64,000 nt of DNA from Cloacibacillus sp. (GCF_020860125.1 NZ_JAJBUX010000018.1:37074-101073); one strand, 5' to 3'; shown: positions 9,467 through 18,934, counted from the stretch's first letter. Numbers and translations: made by a program. Notes: generated by a model from the sequence alone, not told the origin.

Positions 9467-10750
9467 ATCGAAACGCAATTCTCCCTCTTCACGAAGCGTC
9501 GCTTTCTGCCGCTGTTTCTGACCCAGTTTCTCGGGGCCTTCAACGACAATCTATTTAAGAGCGCGCTCGTGATCCTCATCACCTTTCATCTCGCGGAGTT
9601 GTACGATATCAACGCGCAGATTATGATCACGGCGGTGGCGGGATTATTTATTCTGCCGTTTTTTCTCTTTTCCTCGCTTGCTGGGCAGATCGCCGACAAA
9701 TATGAAAAGTCATTCCTCATCCGCATAATAAAGTTCGTGGAGATCGTCCTCATGTGTCTCACGGCGGCGGCATTCGAGACGATGCACCTCTGGTGGCTCG
9801 TCTTTCTGCTCTTCTGCATGGGGACGCAGTCCACCTTCTTCGGCCCGCTCAAGTTCAGCATCCTGCCCCAGCTTCTTAACGACGAGGAGCTGGTGGCCGG
9901 CAACGGCCTGGTGAACGCGGGGACCAATATCGCGATCCTGACTGGTACGCTATGCGGCGGCCTCTTCATCCTCTCGCCGCTCGGACGCCACTACATATCG
10001 GCTGGCGTCGTCGGCGTGGCGGCTGCCGGATATGCCGCGAGCCGCTTCATCCCGCTGGCCGTCCCCTCCTCTCCGGAACTCAGGATCGACCGCAACCTCT
10101 TCCGTTCCACCTGGGAGATGCTCGTCTATCCGCTCTCGAATAAAGACGTCTTTCGTTCGATAATCGGCATCAGCTGGTTCTGGTTTCTTGGCTCTGTCTT
10201 TCTCGCGCAGTTTCCCTCGTTTGCCAAAGACACGCTGGGGGGAGACGAGCAGGTCTCTACGCTCTTTCTCGTCATCTTCTCCGTCGGCGTTGGCGCGGGG
10301 GCGACATTATGCAACAAACTGCTTAAGGGGCGCGTTTCTGGGAAATATCTGTCTTACAGCCTCGTCGGGATGAGCGTATTTATCGGGATGCTCTATATGT
10401 TCAGCGCCTCCGCGCCCGCGGGAGCGGGGCTGATGTCTGTCTGGGATTTTATCCGCGGACCGCGGGCCTTAGGGATAGTCTTTGCTATGTTTATGATCGC
10501 CCTCTGCGGGGGGCTGTACAGCGTACCGATGTACGCGATGATGCAGCGGATGACGCCGGAATCCCATATGGCGCGCGTCATCGCCTCGCTGAACATCATC
10601 GATTCGCTGGGAATGGTGCTGGCCGCGGCGCTTACGGCGCTGATGATCGCCGCCGGCATGTCTATATCGGGAATATTTTTTGCAATGGCCTTTATCAACT
10701 TGCTGATGCTGCCGCTGACATTAAAATTATCGAGGATAAATTATGACTGA
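9467..10750 (+). CDS. MFS transporter, lysophospholipid transporter LplT-like
   Basis: A 12-helix major facilitator protein similar to LplT and the MFS half of Aas-type fusions, which flip lysophospholipids across the inner membrane for re-acylation. Hallmarks are FLPLFLTQFLGAFNDNLFKSA at the N-terminus and STFFGPLKFSILPQLL in the centre. The conserved N-terminus lies upstream of the first ordinary start (GTG 9569). That frame is open from 9440 but contains no ATG, GTG or TTG before 9569. The best-placed codon is ATC at 9467, 6 bases after GGGGGAG (9454-9460), so a non-canonical start is proposed. The stop overlaps the next gene by 8 bases. No acyltransferase domain is fused. Confidence 0.75.
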   Translation: METQFSLFTKRRFLPLFLTQFLGAFNDNLFKSALVILITFHLAELYDINAQIMITAVAGLFILPFFLFSSLAGQIADKYEKSFLIRIIKFVEIVLMCLTAAAFETMHLWWLVFLLFCMGTQSTFFGPLKFSILPQLLNDEELVAGNGLVNAGTNIAILTGTLCGGLFILSPLGRHYISAGVVGVAAAGYAASRFIPLAVPSSPELRIDRNLFRSTWEMLVYPLSNKDVFRSIIGISWFWFLGSVFLAQFPSFAKDTLGGDEQVSTLFLVIFSVGVGAGATLCNKLLKGRVSGKYLSYSLVGMSVFIGMLYMFSASAPAGAGLMSVWDFIRGPRALGIVFAMFMIALCGGLYSVPMYAMMQRMTPESHMARVIASLNIIDSLGMVLAAALTALMIAAGMSISGIFFAMAFINLLMLPLTLKLSRINYD

Positions 10751-11384
10751 TCTTGAAATAAGAGAGGATATCATCAATACGGCCCGCGTTATGCTGCAAA
10801 AGGGCCTCGTGCAGGGCACGGGGGGAAATTTCAGCGTCCGCTGCGCGCGGGGCTTTATCGTCACACCGAGCGGTATGGATTATACAAAGCTTGCCCCCAG
10901 CGACCTGCCGAAGCTGTCCCCTGACGGCGCGGTGTTGGAGGGAGAGCGGCGGCCCTCGATAGAGAAAGAGCTGCACCGCTCCGTATATCGCGCGCGCCGC
11001 GACGTCGGCGCCGTGATCCATACGCATTCCGTATACGCCTCCGCGGCGGCGGCGATGCGCCTGCCGCTTCCCGTGCTGACCGATAATCAGGCGGTTTTGT
11101 TCGGCGGGGCGGTCCCTGTCTCGGAATACGCGCCGATCGGCACACCGGAGCTCGCCTACAATACGGCGAAGGCGCTGGCGGCCGGGGGCGGCGTGCTGAT
11201 GGCCAACCACGGGGCGCTCTGTGTCGGCGCCACGCTTGCGGAGGCCGCGCTGCGCTGCGAGATGCTTGAGATATTCGCGAAGATATTTTTCCTGACGAAA
11301 AGCTGCGGCGGAGGCGTATCTCTTACCGCCGAGGATGCCAGCCGCGAGGCCTCTGACGTAGCGGGGCGTTACGGGCAGCGCTGA
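10743..11384 (+). CDS. Class II aldolase/adducin family protein
   Basis: A 213-residue zinc-dependent aldolase-fold protein of the fuculose-1-phosphate/ribulose-5-phosphate type. GTGGNFSVR marks the phosphate-binding loop, IHTHS supplies the first two metal-binding His, and MANHGAL holds the later His. Relatives cleave or epimerise sugar phosphates, or act in methionine salvage. The ATG at 10743 overlaps the end of the MFS gene, indicating translational coupling. The substrate is not deducible; nothing nearby encodes a sugar kinase or isomerase. Confidence 0.82.
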   Translation: MTDLEIREDIINTARVMLQKGLVQGTGGNFSVRCARGFIVTPSGMDYTKLAPSDLPKLSPDGAVLEGERRPSIEKELHRSVYRARRDVGAVIHTHSVYASAAAAMRLPLPVLTDNQAVLFGGAVPVSEYAPIGTPELAYNTAKALAAGGGVLMANHGALCVGATLAEAALRCEMLEIFAKIFFLTKSCGGGVSLTAEDASREASDVAGRYGQR

Positions 11385-11410
11385 ACTTGGAAAGAGAAAT
11401 GGTTAAATAA

Positions 11411-11448
11411 AAAACAGACCGAAGATTCATTCTTCGGCCTGTTTTTTT
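11411..11448. terminator. Bidirectional rho-independent terminator
   Basis: A stem of about 12 bp around AACAGACCGAAGA / TCTTCGGCCTGTT, loop near TTCAT, has an A-run on the left and T7 on the right. It therefore can end both the plus-strand aldolase transcript and the converging ferredoxin transcript. Confidence 0.9.
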
Positions 11449-11471
11449 ATTTTTTCCGTAAGATAAAGAAC

Positions 11472-11645
11472 TTACTGGGAAATCGCGCTTACCGGGCAGG
11501 TCGCTACGCAGGCACCGCACTCTACGCACGTATCGCCGTCGACGTGAGCCTTGCCGCCGTCCATCGATATCGCTGATGTGGGGCATACGCCTACGCAAGC
11601 CTCGCAGCCTACGCAAACTGACTGATCAACTGTTGCTTTAGCCAT
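11472..11645 (-). CDS. 2[4Fe-4S] ferredoxin
   Basis: A 57-residue bacterial ferredoxin, starting MAKATVDQSVCVGCEACVG. It has two classical CxxCxxCxxxCP clusters (residues 11-21 and 40-50), each expected to bind one [4Fe-4S] centre, and a pseudo-twofold repeat. It is a low-potential electron carrier for anaerobic oxidoreductases such as 2-ketoacid ferredoxin oxidoreductases. The ATG (rc of 11643-11645) follows AAGGAGGA by about 9 bases. It is transcribed alone, with a promoter at 11712-11740 and a terminator at 11411-11448. Confidence 0.95.
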   Translation of the reverse strand: MAKATVDQSVCVGCEACVGVCPTSAISMDGGKAHVDGDTCVECGACVATCPVSAISQ

Positions 11646-11711
11646 AGTAAGAAGTCCTCCTTCAGATTTATACTCACTTGATTACGCGGGACGATTTTCC
11701 GCATATACTCT

Positions 11712-11740
11712 ATTTTAGCGTGAAACCTCAGAACCTTCAA
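11712..11740 (-). promoter_or_regulatory. Sigma-70-type promoter of the ferredoxin gene
   Basis: On the minus strand, TTGAAG (rc of 11735-11740) and TAAAAT (rc of 11712-11717) are separated by 17 bp, about 65 bp before the ferredoxin start codon. Confidence 0.6.
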
Positions 11741-12030
11741 CTATTTTTTTGACGCATTTTAAAATGTGAACATAATGATACAAAAAGTTAAGATATATCA
11801 GCTGTATATATGGTATTCATAGTCTAAAAGTATAGACAAATTGAATGGAAAAGTTATAAAATAATTAAAGAGGTTGGGTCTGAGTTTTTATATTCGCCGT
11901 TTTCTGATTTTCCAGTTACATATTTTGTGTCCTTCTCTCATGGGAGGTGATAATTGAAGGTCGATAAACACCGTTATTTTTGTTTTGCCTTTGCACTATC
12001 TTCACAAAATGAAAGGAGAGTTGCTTTATT
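11741..12030 (+). promoter_or_regulatory. AT-rich leader upstream of nhaC
   Basis: The region contains a perfect 12 bp palindrome CATTTTAAAATG at 11755-11766, which could be an operator for either divergent gene. It also has a possible short leader frame: TTG at about 11955 after GGGAGGTGATAA, running some 35 codons and overlapping the nhaC start. No known riboswitch pattern was recognised. Confidence 0.35.
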
Positions 12031-13578
12031 ATGGAACAGGCCAAAGAACCGAAAATACCATCGTTAGGTCTATCTGTTTTAGTTTTTCTTGCGGTTGCGG
12101 CGATGATCGCGGCGGCGGTCCTCATTTATGAGACCGATATTCACATCATTCTCATCTTCGGCGCGCTTCTTGCCGGCATTGTCGGCGTATTCTATCTGGG
12201 AAATCCCTACTCAAAAATTGAAAAGGGCATCATTGACGGTATCATGGTCGGTATGCAGGCTTGTCTTATTCTTTACACGGTCGGCCCGCTCGTCGGTACA
12301 TGGATCGCCAGCGGCGTCGTGCCGAGCATGATCTATTACGGACTGTCAATTCTCTCTCCGTCGATCTTCCTCTTCGCGACCCTCTTCATCTGCTCCGTCG
12401 TCTCCCTTGCCACCGGCTCTTCATGGGCCACGGCGGGTACGGTCGGTATCGCCCTGCTGGGCATCGCGCTCGGCCTTGGCGTTCCCGCGCCGCTGACGGT
12501 TGGCATCATCATCTCCGGAGGCTACTTCGGAGACAAGATGTCCCCTCTCTCAGATACGACGAACCTCGCCCCCGGCGTCGCCGGTACGGATCTTTTCCAG
12601 CATATCCGCGCGATGTGCTGGACCTCGGGACCTACTTACCTTATCGTCGTCTGCATCACGCTCTTCCTCGGCTTCCGTTATTCCCAGGGCGAGCTTGATT
12701 ATACGAAGATCGAGGCCCTGAAGACTATTCTTTCGCGTGAGTTCTGGATCAGCCCGATATCGTTCGTCGCACCGGTGGTAGTCATAGTCCTCTCCGCGAT
12801 GCGCAAGCCCGCGCTGCCCGCTCTCTGGGTCGGTATCTTTATCTCCGTCGTATTCGCCGTCGTTGAGGGCGTAGGTATCGGAGACCTTCTCAATATCATG
12901 CAGAACGGCTACGTTCCCCTGCTTTCGGTGGAGATCGCCGGCACCGGCGAAGACGCGGCGGCCCTCGCGAAGATCCTGGCCGACAACAGCATCAACATTG
13001 ATCCTCAGGTCGCCCTAGAGTCGGCGAAGGATATCGTCTCCCTCATGGAACGCGGCGGCCTCCAGTCTATGAACTGGACGATCTCCCTCATCCTCTGCGC
13101 CTTTACCTTCGGCTCGACGATGGATGTATGCGGTTTCCTCAGGGTCATGCTCGAAGCGATAATGAAGCCGATTAAATCGGTCGGCGGAATGATCACGGCT
13201 GTCATCCTCTCCTGCTTTGTCTGCGATATCTTCCTCGGCGACCAGTATCTCTCGATCGCGATGCCCGGAACGATGTTCAAGAGCGAATTCGACAGAGTAG
13301 GGCTCCATCCAAGGATGCTTTCCCGTTCGCTTGAGGACGCCGGTACGCTTCTCTCGGTCCTCGTTCCCTGGAACACCTGCGGCGCTTACCACGCCAGCGT
13401 TCTCGGAGTTCCCACCTTCCAGTATCTGCCGTTCGCCTTCTTTAACTACCTCAATCCGCTCGTGGCCATTACGATGACCTACCTCGGAATCGGTATCTTC
13501 TGGCGCGGCAAGGACGGCGAACCTGTGAAGGGCGGAAAGACGCGTCCCGCGGAGCTTGGGCCGAAGATCGACCTTTAA
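12031..13578 (+). CDS. nhaC: Na+/H+ antiporter, NhaC family
   Basis: A 515-residue polytopic inner-membrane protein of the NhaC ion transporter superfamily. Typical segments are SSWATAGTVGIALLGIALGLG, GGYFGDKMSPLSDTTNLAPG and VCDIFLGDQYLSIAMPG, the last two carrying the charged residues expected in the ion path. Family members exchange Na+ for H+, and some exchange malate/lactate or amino acids. In this organism it may recycle Na+ pumped by the decarboxylase encoded at 19062-22645. The ATG at 12031 is preceded by AAGGAGA. A TTG-initiated small gene follows 38 bp downstream. Confidence 0.88.
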   Translation: MEQAKEPKIPSLGLSVLVFLAVAAMIAAAVLIYETDIHIILIFGALLAGIVGVFYLGNPYSKIEKGIIDGIMVGMQACLILYTVGPLVGTWIASGVVPSMIYYGLSILSPSIFLFATLFICSVVSLATGSSWATAGTVGIALLGIALGLGVPAPLTVGIIISGGYFGDKMSPLSDTTNLAPGVAGTDLFQHIRAMCWTSGPTYLIVVCITLFLGFRYSQGELDYTKIEALKTILSREFWISPISFVAPVVVIVLSAMRKPALPALWVGIFISVVFAVVEGVGIGDLLNIMQNGYVPLLSVEIAGTGEDAAALAKILADNSINIDPQVALESAKDIVSLMERGGLQSMNWTISLILCAFTFGSTMDVCGFLRVMLEAIMKPIKSVGGMITAVILSCFVCDIFLGDQYLSIAMPGTMFKSEFDRVGLHPRMLSRSLEDAGTLLSVLVPWNTCGAYHASVLGVPTFQYLPFAFFNYLNPLVAITMTYLGIGIFWRGKDGEPVKGGKTRPAELGPKIDL

Positions 13579-13615
13579 GCGTCCGTAACTTATTTTGTTT
13601 GAAAGAAGAATGTAA

Positions 13616-14080
13616 TTGGCAGAAAAACTGACGCCTTTAGAGAGCCTTCTGGTCTCCGCCTCCGGCAGAGAGGCTGGGAAGTGGAAATCGATCTCCTTTG
13701 TGATCATCGCTGTCTACCTGTTTTTTACGGCGGGGTGGCAGTTCACGCACGGAGGGATGACGCAGAAGGCTCTGCTCAACCTTTTTCTCGGCTGCTGCAG
13801 CGTGATGGTGATAAAATATGAGAAGCGGATATATGTGTCGCCGCTTGGTTTCGTGAAAGAGACGCACACGTGGATATCGCATCACCGGGAGCTTCTTCCC
13901 TGGAGAGAGGTGAAGTATGTCACCCTTACCACGAAGGGAAACCGTATGCTGGCACTCATTGAAAAAGACGCCATCGGCTGGAAGCTCTTTTTCGCGAAGG
14001 ATGATCTTGCGAAGCTCAAAGAGATTCTCAGGCAGTACGCGCCGAAGATTCCCGTAAACGATATAAGCCCAAGATTCTAA
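13616..14080 (+). CDS. Conserved-looking small membrane protein of unknown function
   Basis: A 154-residue protein that I do not recognise. It has two closely spaced hydrophobic segments (about residues 25-42 and 50-66) and a C-terminal soluble part of about 85 residues with alternating beta-type stretches (LPWREVKYVTLTTKG, MLALIEKDAIGWKLFF) resembling small PH-like or photosystem-regulator membrane domains. The start is a TTG with AGAAG upstream. It lies 38 bp after nhaC and ends just before a strong terminator, so it is probably co-transcribed with the antiporter. Confidence 0.7.
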   Translation: MAEKLTPLESLLVSASGREAGKWKSISFVIIAVYLFFTAGWQFTHGGMTQKALLNLFLGCCSVMVIKYEKRIYVSPLGFVKETHTWISHHRELLPWREVKYVTLTTKGNRMLALIEKDAIGWKLFFAKDDLAKLKEILRQYAPKIPVNDISPRF

Positions 14081-14106
14081 AGAGGCTTTGGCGCTTAAAA
14101 ACACAT

Positions 14107-14151
14107 AAAAATGGCTGCCGTTATGATGGATATCATATGGCAGCCATTTTT
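14107..14151. terminator. Bidirectional rho-independent terminator
   Basis: AAAAATGGCTGCC (14107-14119) pairs perfectly with GGCAGCCATTTTT (14139-14151), with a further inner ATGAT/ATCAT stem. It serves the converging genes at 13616 and 14174. Confidence 0.92.
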
Positions 14152-14173
14152 ATATATTACCTGTGTACGTCTG

Positions 14174-14896
14174 TTATTTATTTTTCGCGAGATAGGGGCC
14201 GGCGACCCTCCGAGGGATCTCAAACTCGGGACTGCCCGCGGCGCCCGGGGCCACTTCGTATTTATCGAAGCAGATGACGATGTTGCCTTTGTCGTTGATG
14301 AAGAAATTCTGCTTCGCCTTGATGGAGCGGAAACCCTGTTCGTCTTTTGGCGCGATCCAGAATACGCCCCTCTTTTTTTTGTTGATGCGGCGCATCTCTC
14401 CCAGAATATAGTCGTTGATCACCTTCGTATAATCAGCCTTTTCGTTGAAGAGATCTCCAAGCTCGATCAGCTTGCCGCTCTTCTTGTCAAAGTTATAGAA
14501 GGCGTGTACCGTAGAGGAAGAGCCCGCGATATTCATCTCGTAGATATCGATCGCCAGCACCTTATCATTGTCGGTGCGTACCTTGTAGTCGAGTACCACG
14601 CCCAGATGACCGTCGAACTCAGGGTCCTCACGCAGCATCTCGCTGACGTCCTTTTCGTAGTCGGCGGCAAGTTTTCGCGCGCGCTGTATGAAGGTTTCGT
14701 TCAGCTCGTTTTGTACCTCGTCGATGGCGAGGCCGGTGACGATTGGCGTTATGATCTTCGCCTCAAAGCCGCGAAATTCTGACTGATAGGAGCTGAACGT
14801 CGCGACGCGCACGTCGATATCTTTAGCAAAGACCGCCGTCGTTCCGCTAAACAGCAGCGCGAGCGAAAGCGCGGCGGCGCTTCTAAATAGTCTCAT
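14174..14896 (-). CDS. Secreted DUF3298-type protein
   Basis: A 240-residue exported protein. An N-terminal signal peptide (MRLFRSAAALSLALLFSG, cleavage likely after AVFA) precedes a DUF4163/DUF3298-like pair as in PdaC and anti-sigma factor RsiV C-termini. Typical features are the repeated beta-strands around VLDYKVRTDNDKVLAIDIYEMN, the KSGKLIELGDLF segment and the end NFFINDKGNIVICFDKYEVAP. The function is unknown; relatives act in the envelope and some bind lysozyme or peptidoglycan. It lies 9 bp after the flavo-diiron gene and may be co-transcribed with it. Confidence 0.72.
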   Translation of the reverse strand: MRLFRSAAALSLALLFSGTTAVFAKDIDVRVATFSSYQSEFRGFEAKIITPIVTGLAIDEVQNELNETFIQRARKLAADYEKDVSEMLREDPEFDGHLGVVLDYKVRTDNDKVLAIDIYEMNIAGSSSTVHAFYNFDKKSGKLIELGDLFNEKADYTKVINDYILGEMRRINKKKRGVFWIAPKDEQGFRSIKAKQNFFINDKGNIVICFDKYEVAPGAAGSPEFEIPRRVAGPYLAKNK

Positions 14897-14905
14897 TCCC
14901 CTGTC

Positions 14906-16117
14906 CTATTTCGCTTCGGCGGCCTTGACGGCCTCCGCCATATTTCTGCCGAGCTCGCGGCACAATTCAAGGTCGGCCTCGGTGGGGGAGGACTTGACCT
15001 CGATCGTCGGCTCGACGAGCTTCCAGTCGCCTCCCTGCTCCGCGAAGACCTGCAGCTCCGCTAAAGCTCCCTTACTCCAGCTGTAGGAGCCGCAGATGCC
15101 GAGCACGCGGTTCTTCATCATCTTATTCTTGAGCGCTCGGCAGAGCGTCGCCATCGGGGGATAGAGCTCCGTGTTATAGGTGCAGCTGCCGAGGACTAGG
15201 CCGCGGTATTTCCAGATGTCGCGCACGATATACGAAAGATTGGAGCGCGAGGCATCGTGGACGATAACGTCCTTCACCCCGGCCTCGCAGGCGGCGCGCG
15301 CGATGGTGTCCGTCATGAATTTAGTGTTGCCATACATCGAGCCGTAGACGATGACGATTCCCTCGTCGGTTTTGTGGCTGCTCCACTTGTCATAGAGGTC
15401 TACGATATGCTGCGGGTTCGAGCGGAGGATGGGGCCGTGGGCGGGGCAGATGATTTTAAGGTCGAGGGCGCGGACTTTGGCGATCGCCTTCTGCGCCGGT
15501 CCCGAGTAGCGGCCGACGATGTTTGCGAAGTAACGCAGAGTCTCGTCCTCGTAGAGCGTCATATCGAGTTCGTCGTCAAATATGCCGCCCTCCAGCGCGC
15601 AGAAGCCGCCGAAAGCGTCGGTGGAGAAGAGTACCTTCTCGGTCGTCTCATAGGCCACCATGCTCTCTGGCCAGTGGACCATGGGGATCATCGCGAACGC
15701 CAGCTTGTGATGGCCGAGGTCGAGCACGTCGCCCTCTTTTACCTCGATCATGCCGTCGGTGATGCCGTAGAAGGCGCCGATCATCTCGATCGTCTTTTTG
15801 TTGCCGACGATCTTCATTTCGGGATAGAGCTTGCGGAGGATGCTGATGGAACCTGAGTGGTCCGGCTCCATGTGGTTGACGACGAGGTAGTCGATGGCGC
15901 GGCCCTCGGGCATGATCGAGACAAGCCGCTCCATATAGGCGGAGAGCTTGTCGGCCTTAATGGTATCGATGATCGCGCACTTTTCGTCGTTGATAAAATA
16001 GGCGTTGTAGGCCACGCCGCGGGGGAGTTCCCAAAGACCCTCGAAGAGGTCGGTCTCGCGGTCGTTGCCGCCTATCCAATATATAGAATCAGTTACCTTG
16101 ATTGCCTGCTGCATCAT
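14906..16117 (-). CDS. Flavo-diiron protein (A-type flavoprotein)
   Basis: A 403-residue cytoplasmic O2- or NO-reducing enzyme. The metallo-beta-lactamase-like domain has the diiron ligands in HMEPDHSG, VHWPES, STDAFGG and CPAHGPIL. The C-terminal flavodoxin domain begins VIVYGSMYGNTKFMTD and binds FMN. In anaerobes it takes electrons from rubredoxin or NADH-linked reductases and reduces oxygen to water. There is no fused rubredoxin module. Two tandem ATGs start the gene; the first has GGAGGG 10 bases upstream. It is probably read from an AT-rich promoter with TATAAT (rc of 16158-16163). Confidence 0.93.
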   Translation of the reverse strand: MMQQAIKVTDSIYWIGGNDRETDLFEGLWELPRGVAYNAYFINDEKCAIIDTIKADKLSAYMERLVSIMPEGRAIDYLVVNHMEPDHSGSISILRKLYPEMKIVGNKKTIEMIGAFYGITDGMIEVKEGDVLDLGHHKLAFAMIPMVHWPESMVAYETTEKVLFSTDAFGGFCALEGGIFDDELDMTLYEDETLRYFANIVGRYSGPAQKAIAKVRALDLKIICPAHGPILRSNPQHIVDLYDKWSSHKTDEGIVIVYGSMYGNTKFMTDTIARAACEAGVKDVIVHDASRSNLSYIVRDIWKYRGLVLGSCTYNTELYPPMATLCRALKNKMMKNRVLGICGSYSWSKGALAELQVFAEQGGDWKLVEPTIEVKSSPTEADLELCRELGRNMAEAVKAAEAK

Positions 16118-16399
16118 TTTTGCAGTTCCCTCCTTAAAAATATTGCCTATGCTTCATATTATATAACAACGAATTCAGTTTGCACGACGACAAATTGCCA
16201 GTTTTATAAACTAAGTAAACGGGGTTTGATAGCGTTGGTAAAAATTGAATGGATTGACTTGTCTGAAATTAATGCTCAAATGTTGCAATTTCGACGGAGT
16301 TGGGCAATAATAACAGCGTGTGGTTTTTTGTAAAATCTACTAGTGTGCTGATGGTCATTTATACGGTGACCTCATATGTTTCGCAAGGAGGCGGAGTAA
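16118..16399. promoter_or_regulatory. Divergent promoter region, flavo-diiron protein and mutase operon
   Basis: This 282 bp AT-rich gap lies between two divergent genes. A TATAAT box (rc of 16158-16163) probably serves the flavo-diiron gene. On the plus strand TAAAAT boxes occur near 16330. No cobalamin riboswitch signature was found before the B12-dependent mutase. Confidence 0.4.
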
Positions 16400-18079
16400 T
16401 TGTTCGAACCAACACAGCTCCAGGAAGTAGCAGAAGGAAAGAAGGCCTACGAAGCGGCTGTTGAAAAGGCGCTTACCAAAGGTCCCGAGAGAAAGGAAAA
16501 CTTCACCACAGGCGGCGGTATTCCTCTTAAGAGGACATATACCCCAGAAGATGTCAACGGCGTAGACTACGCCAAAGATCTTGGATTCCCCGGCGCGTAT
16601 CCCTACACCCGCGGCGTCCAGCCCACAATGTACAGAGGCCGTTTCTGGACGATGCGCCAGTATGCGGGCTTTGCTACGGCGGAGGATTCCAACAAGCGCT
16701 ATCGTTACCTGCTGAGCCAGGGAACGACGGGGCTCTCTGTCGCTTTCGACCTTCCGACACAGATCGGCTACGACTCGGACGACCCCATGGCGGTGGGTGA
16801 GTGCGGTAAAGTCGGCGTCGCCGTCGACAGCCTTGCCGACGCGGAGATCCTCTTCGGCGGAATCCCCCTCGACAAAGTATCGACCTCAATGACGATCAAT
16901 GCCCCTGCGTCAGTGCTTCTTTCAATGTACATCGCCGTTGCCGAAAAGCAGGGCGTGCCGATGAACGCACTCTCAGGAACGATCCAGAACGATATCCTCA
17001 AGGAATACATAGCGCGCGGCACATATATCTTCCCTCCCAAGCCGTCAATGCGCCTCATCACCGACATTTTTGACTTCTGCTCGAAGAATATCCCGAAATG
17101 GAACACTATCTCGATCTCCGGCTACCATATCCGCGAAGCCGGCTCGACCGCGATCCAGGAAGTGGCCTTCACGCTTGCCGACGGTATCGCTTATATCGAA
17201 GCGGCCATCAAGGCCGGACAGGACCCGAACGTATTCGGGAAGCGCCTCTCCTTCTTCTTTAACGCGCACAACGACTTTATTGAAGAGGTCGCGAAATTCC
17301 GCGCGGCGCGCAAGGTTTGGGCACGCATTATGAAGGAGCGCTTCGGAGTTACCGAAAAGGGCGCCCAGATGCTTCGCTTCCACACCCAGACCGCCGGATG
17401 CACGCTGACGGCGCAGCAGGCCGAGAACAACATCGTCCGCGTCGCCATTCAGACGATGGCGGCGGTATGCGGCGGCACACAGTCGCTGCACACCAACAGC
17501 CTTGACGAAGCTCTCGCCCTCCCGACTGACAAGAGCGTCCGCATCGCCCTCCGCACGCAGCAGATCGTCGCTTACGAGTCAGGCGTTACGAGCGTTGTAG
17601 ACCCGCTTGCCGGCAGCTACGCCATCGAAGCTCTTACGAAAGAGATCGAAGAGGGCGCGTGGGAGTACATCAAGAAGATCGACGAGCTCGGTGGCATGAT
17701 GACGGCCATTGAGAAGGGATACCCGCAGAAGAACATCCAGGATGCGGCGTACCAGTACCAGAAATCGATCGAATCCGGCGACCGTATCATCGTCGGCGTC
17801 AACAAGTTCCATATCGAAGAAGACATGTCAGAGCGCAAACTCCTTAAGGTCGACGCAAGCGTAGGCGTGAACCAGATTAAGAAGCTCCGCGAAATGAAAG
17901 CTAACCGCGACAACGTCAGAGTCAAGACGACGCTTGACGCAATCCGCGAGGGCGCGAAGGGCGACGCGAACCTTATGCCGCTCATCCTCGACGCCGTACA
18001 CGCGTACGCGACAGAGGGCGAGATCTGCGGCGTGCTCCGCGAGGTCTTTGGCGAGTACCAGGAGAACGTGGTTCTTTAG
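16400..18079 (+). CDS. Methylmalonyl-CoA mutase, large catalytic subunit
   Basis: A 559-residue substrate-binding TIM-barrel part of adenosylcobalamin-dependent methylmalonyl-CoA mutase, which interconverts succinyl-CoA and (R)-methylmalonyl-CoA. Recognisable stretches are [49 protein letters not shown] and [14 protein letters not shown]. The B12-binding domain is absent and is encoded by the next gene, the split form common in archaea and many anaerobes. The start is TTG at 16400 with AAGGAGG 8 bases before it. It is the first gene of an operon leading to the Na+-pumping decarboxylase. Confidence 0.95.
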   Translation: MFEPTQLQEVAEGKKAYEAAVEKALTKGPERKENFTTGGGIPLKRTYTPEDVNGVDYAKDLGFPGAYPYTRGVQPTMYRGRFWTMRQYAGFATAEDSNKRYRYLLSQGTTGLSVAFDLPTQIGYDSDDPMAVGECGKVGVAVDSLADAEILFGGIPLDKVSTSMTINAPASVLLSMYIAVAEKQGVPMNALSGTIQNDILKEYIARGTYIFPPKPSMRLITDIFDFCSKNIPKWNTISISGYHIREAGSTAIQEVAFTLADGIAYIEAAIKAGQDPNVFGKRLSFFFNAHNDFIEEVAKFRAARKVWARIMKERFGVTEKGAQMLRFHTQTAGCTLTAQQAENNIVRVAIQTMAAVCGGTQSLHTNSLDEALALPTDKSVRIALRTQQIVAYESGVTSVVDPLAGSYAIEALTKEIEEGAWEYIKKIDELGGMMTAIEKGYPQKNIQDAAYQYQKSIESGDRIIVGVNKFHIEEDMSERKLLKVDASVGVNQIKKLREMKANRDNVRVKTTLDAIREGAKGDANLMPLILDAVHAYATEGEICGVLREVFGEYQENVVL

Positions 18080-18111
18080 AATCGCGAGTGCTTTTTAAGG
18101 AGGAAGAAATT

Positions 18112-18525
18112 ATGGACCGTAAAATTCGCGTAGTTGTTGCGAAACCAGGACTTGACGGCCACGACCGTGGCGCGAAGGTCATAGCAAGAGCATTCAGAGA
18201 CGCAGGCATGGAGGTCATCTACACAGGTCTCCGCCAGACACCGGAACAGATAGTTGCCACAGCGATCCAGGAAGACGCAGACGCCATCGGTATCAGCATC
18301 CTTTCAGGAGCGCATGAGTACTGCTTTAAGGCCATCATCGATCTTCTCAAAGAGAAGCACGCGGAGGACATTATCGTCTTCGGCGGCGGAGTCATCCCCG
18401 AGACCGACTATCCGACGCTTCTCGGCTTCGGCGCGGGCGCGATCTTCGGCCCCGGAACGCCGACCACCGAGACGATTGAATGGCTCGAAAAGGCGGTAGC
18501 CGAAAAGAGAGCAAAAGAGGCGTAA
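18112..18525 (+). CDS. Methylmalonyl-CoA mutase, B12-binding subunit
   Basis: A 137-residue cobalamin-binding domain with the DxHxxG motif (LDGHDRG, His17 as lower axial cobalt ligand), [11 protein letters not shown] and a Gly-rich [11 protein letters not shown]. It pairs with the large subunit encoded 32 bp upstream to form active mutase. The ATG at 18112 follows AAGGAGGAAG. An upstream in-frame GTG at 18088 would add eight residues ahead of the conserved N-terminus and has a poor ribosome site. The next gene begins 4 bp after its stop. Confidence 0.95.
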   Translation: MDRKIRVVVAKPGLDGHDRGAKVIARAFRDAGMEVIYTGLRQTPEQIVATAIQEDADAIGISILSGAHEYCFKAIIDLLKEKHAEDIIVFGGGVIPETDYPTLLGFGAGAIFGPGTPTTETIEWLEKAVAEKRAKEA

Positions 18526-18529
18526 AATT

Positions 18530-18934
18530 ATGGAAATCAAAAATGTAGATCATATCGGAGTAGCCGTAAAGAGCATCGACGAAGCCCTTAAATTCTGGGA
18601 AGACACCCTCGGCGTGAAGTGCCACGGCGTTGAGGAAGTCGCCGAGCAGAGAGTCAAGACGGCCTTCCTGCCCATCGACGATACAGAGTTTGAGCTTCTT
18701 GAGGGAACGACGGAGGACAGCCCTGTCTCGAAGTTCATCGAGAAAAACGGACAGGGAATCCAGCACGTCGCGGTCAGAGTCGCCGACATAGAAGCGGCGC
18801 TTGCCGAACTTAAAGAAAAAGGCGTGCGTCTTATTGATGAAAAGCCCCGTATCGGCGCGGGCGGCGCGAAGATCGCCTTCGTTCATCCGAAGGCCAGCGG
18901 CGGAGTGCTTCTTGAACTCTGCCAGCGCGATTAA
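18530..18934 (+). CDS. mce: Methylmalonyl-CoA epimerase
   Basis: A 134-residue vicinal-oxygen-chelate fold protein that interconverts (R)- and (S)-methylmalonyl-CoA. The start [16 protein letters not shown] carries the first metal His, GIQHVAVRV the second, and LLELCQR the Glu ligand. Its length and motifs are typical. It sits between mutase and decarboxylase genes, exactly where the pathway needs it, because the mutase and decarboxylase use opposite stereoisomers. Confidence 0.95.
   Translation: MEIKNVDHIGVAVKSIDEALKFWEDTLGVKCHGVEEVAEQRVKTAFLPIDDTEFELLEGTTEDSPVSKFIEKNGQGIQHVAVRVADIEAALAELKEKGVRLIDEKPRIGAGGAKIAFVHPKASGGVLLELCQRD

Noticed and set aside
16118..16399. Cobalamin riboswitch before the mutase operon
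   Set aside because: No conserved B12-box-like sequence or multi-stem pattern was found; the leader is AT-rich and short.
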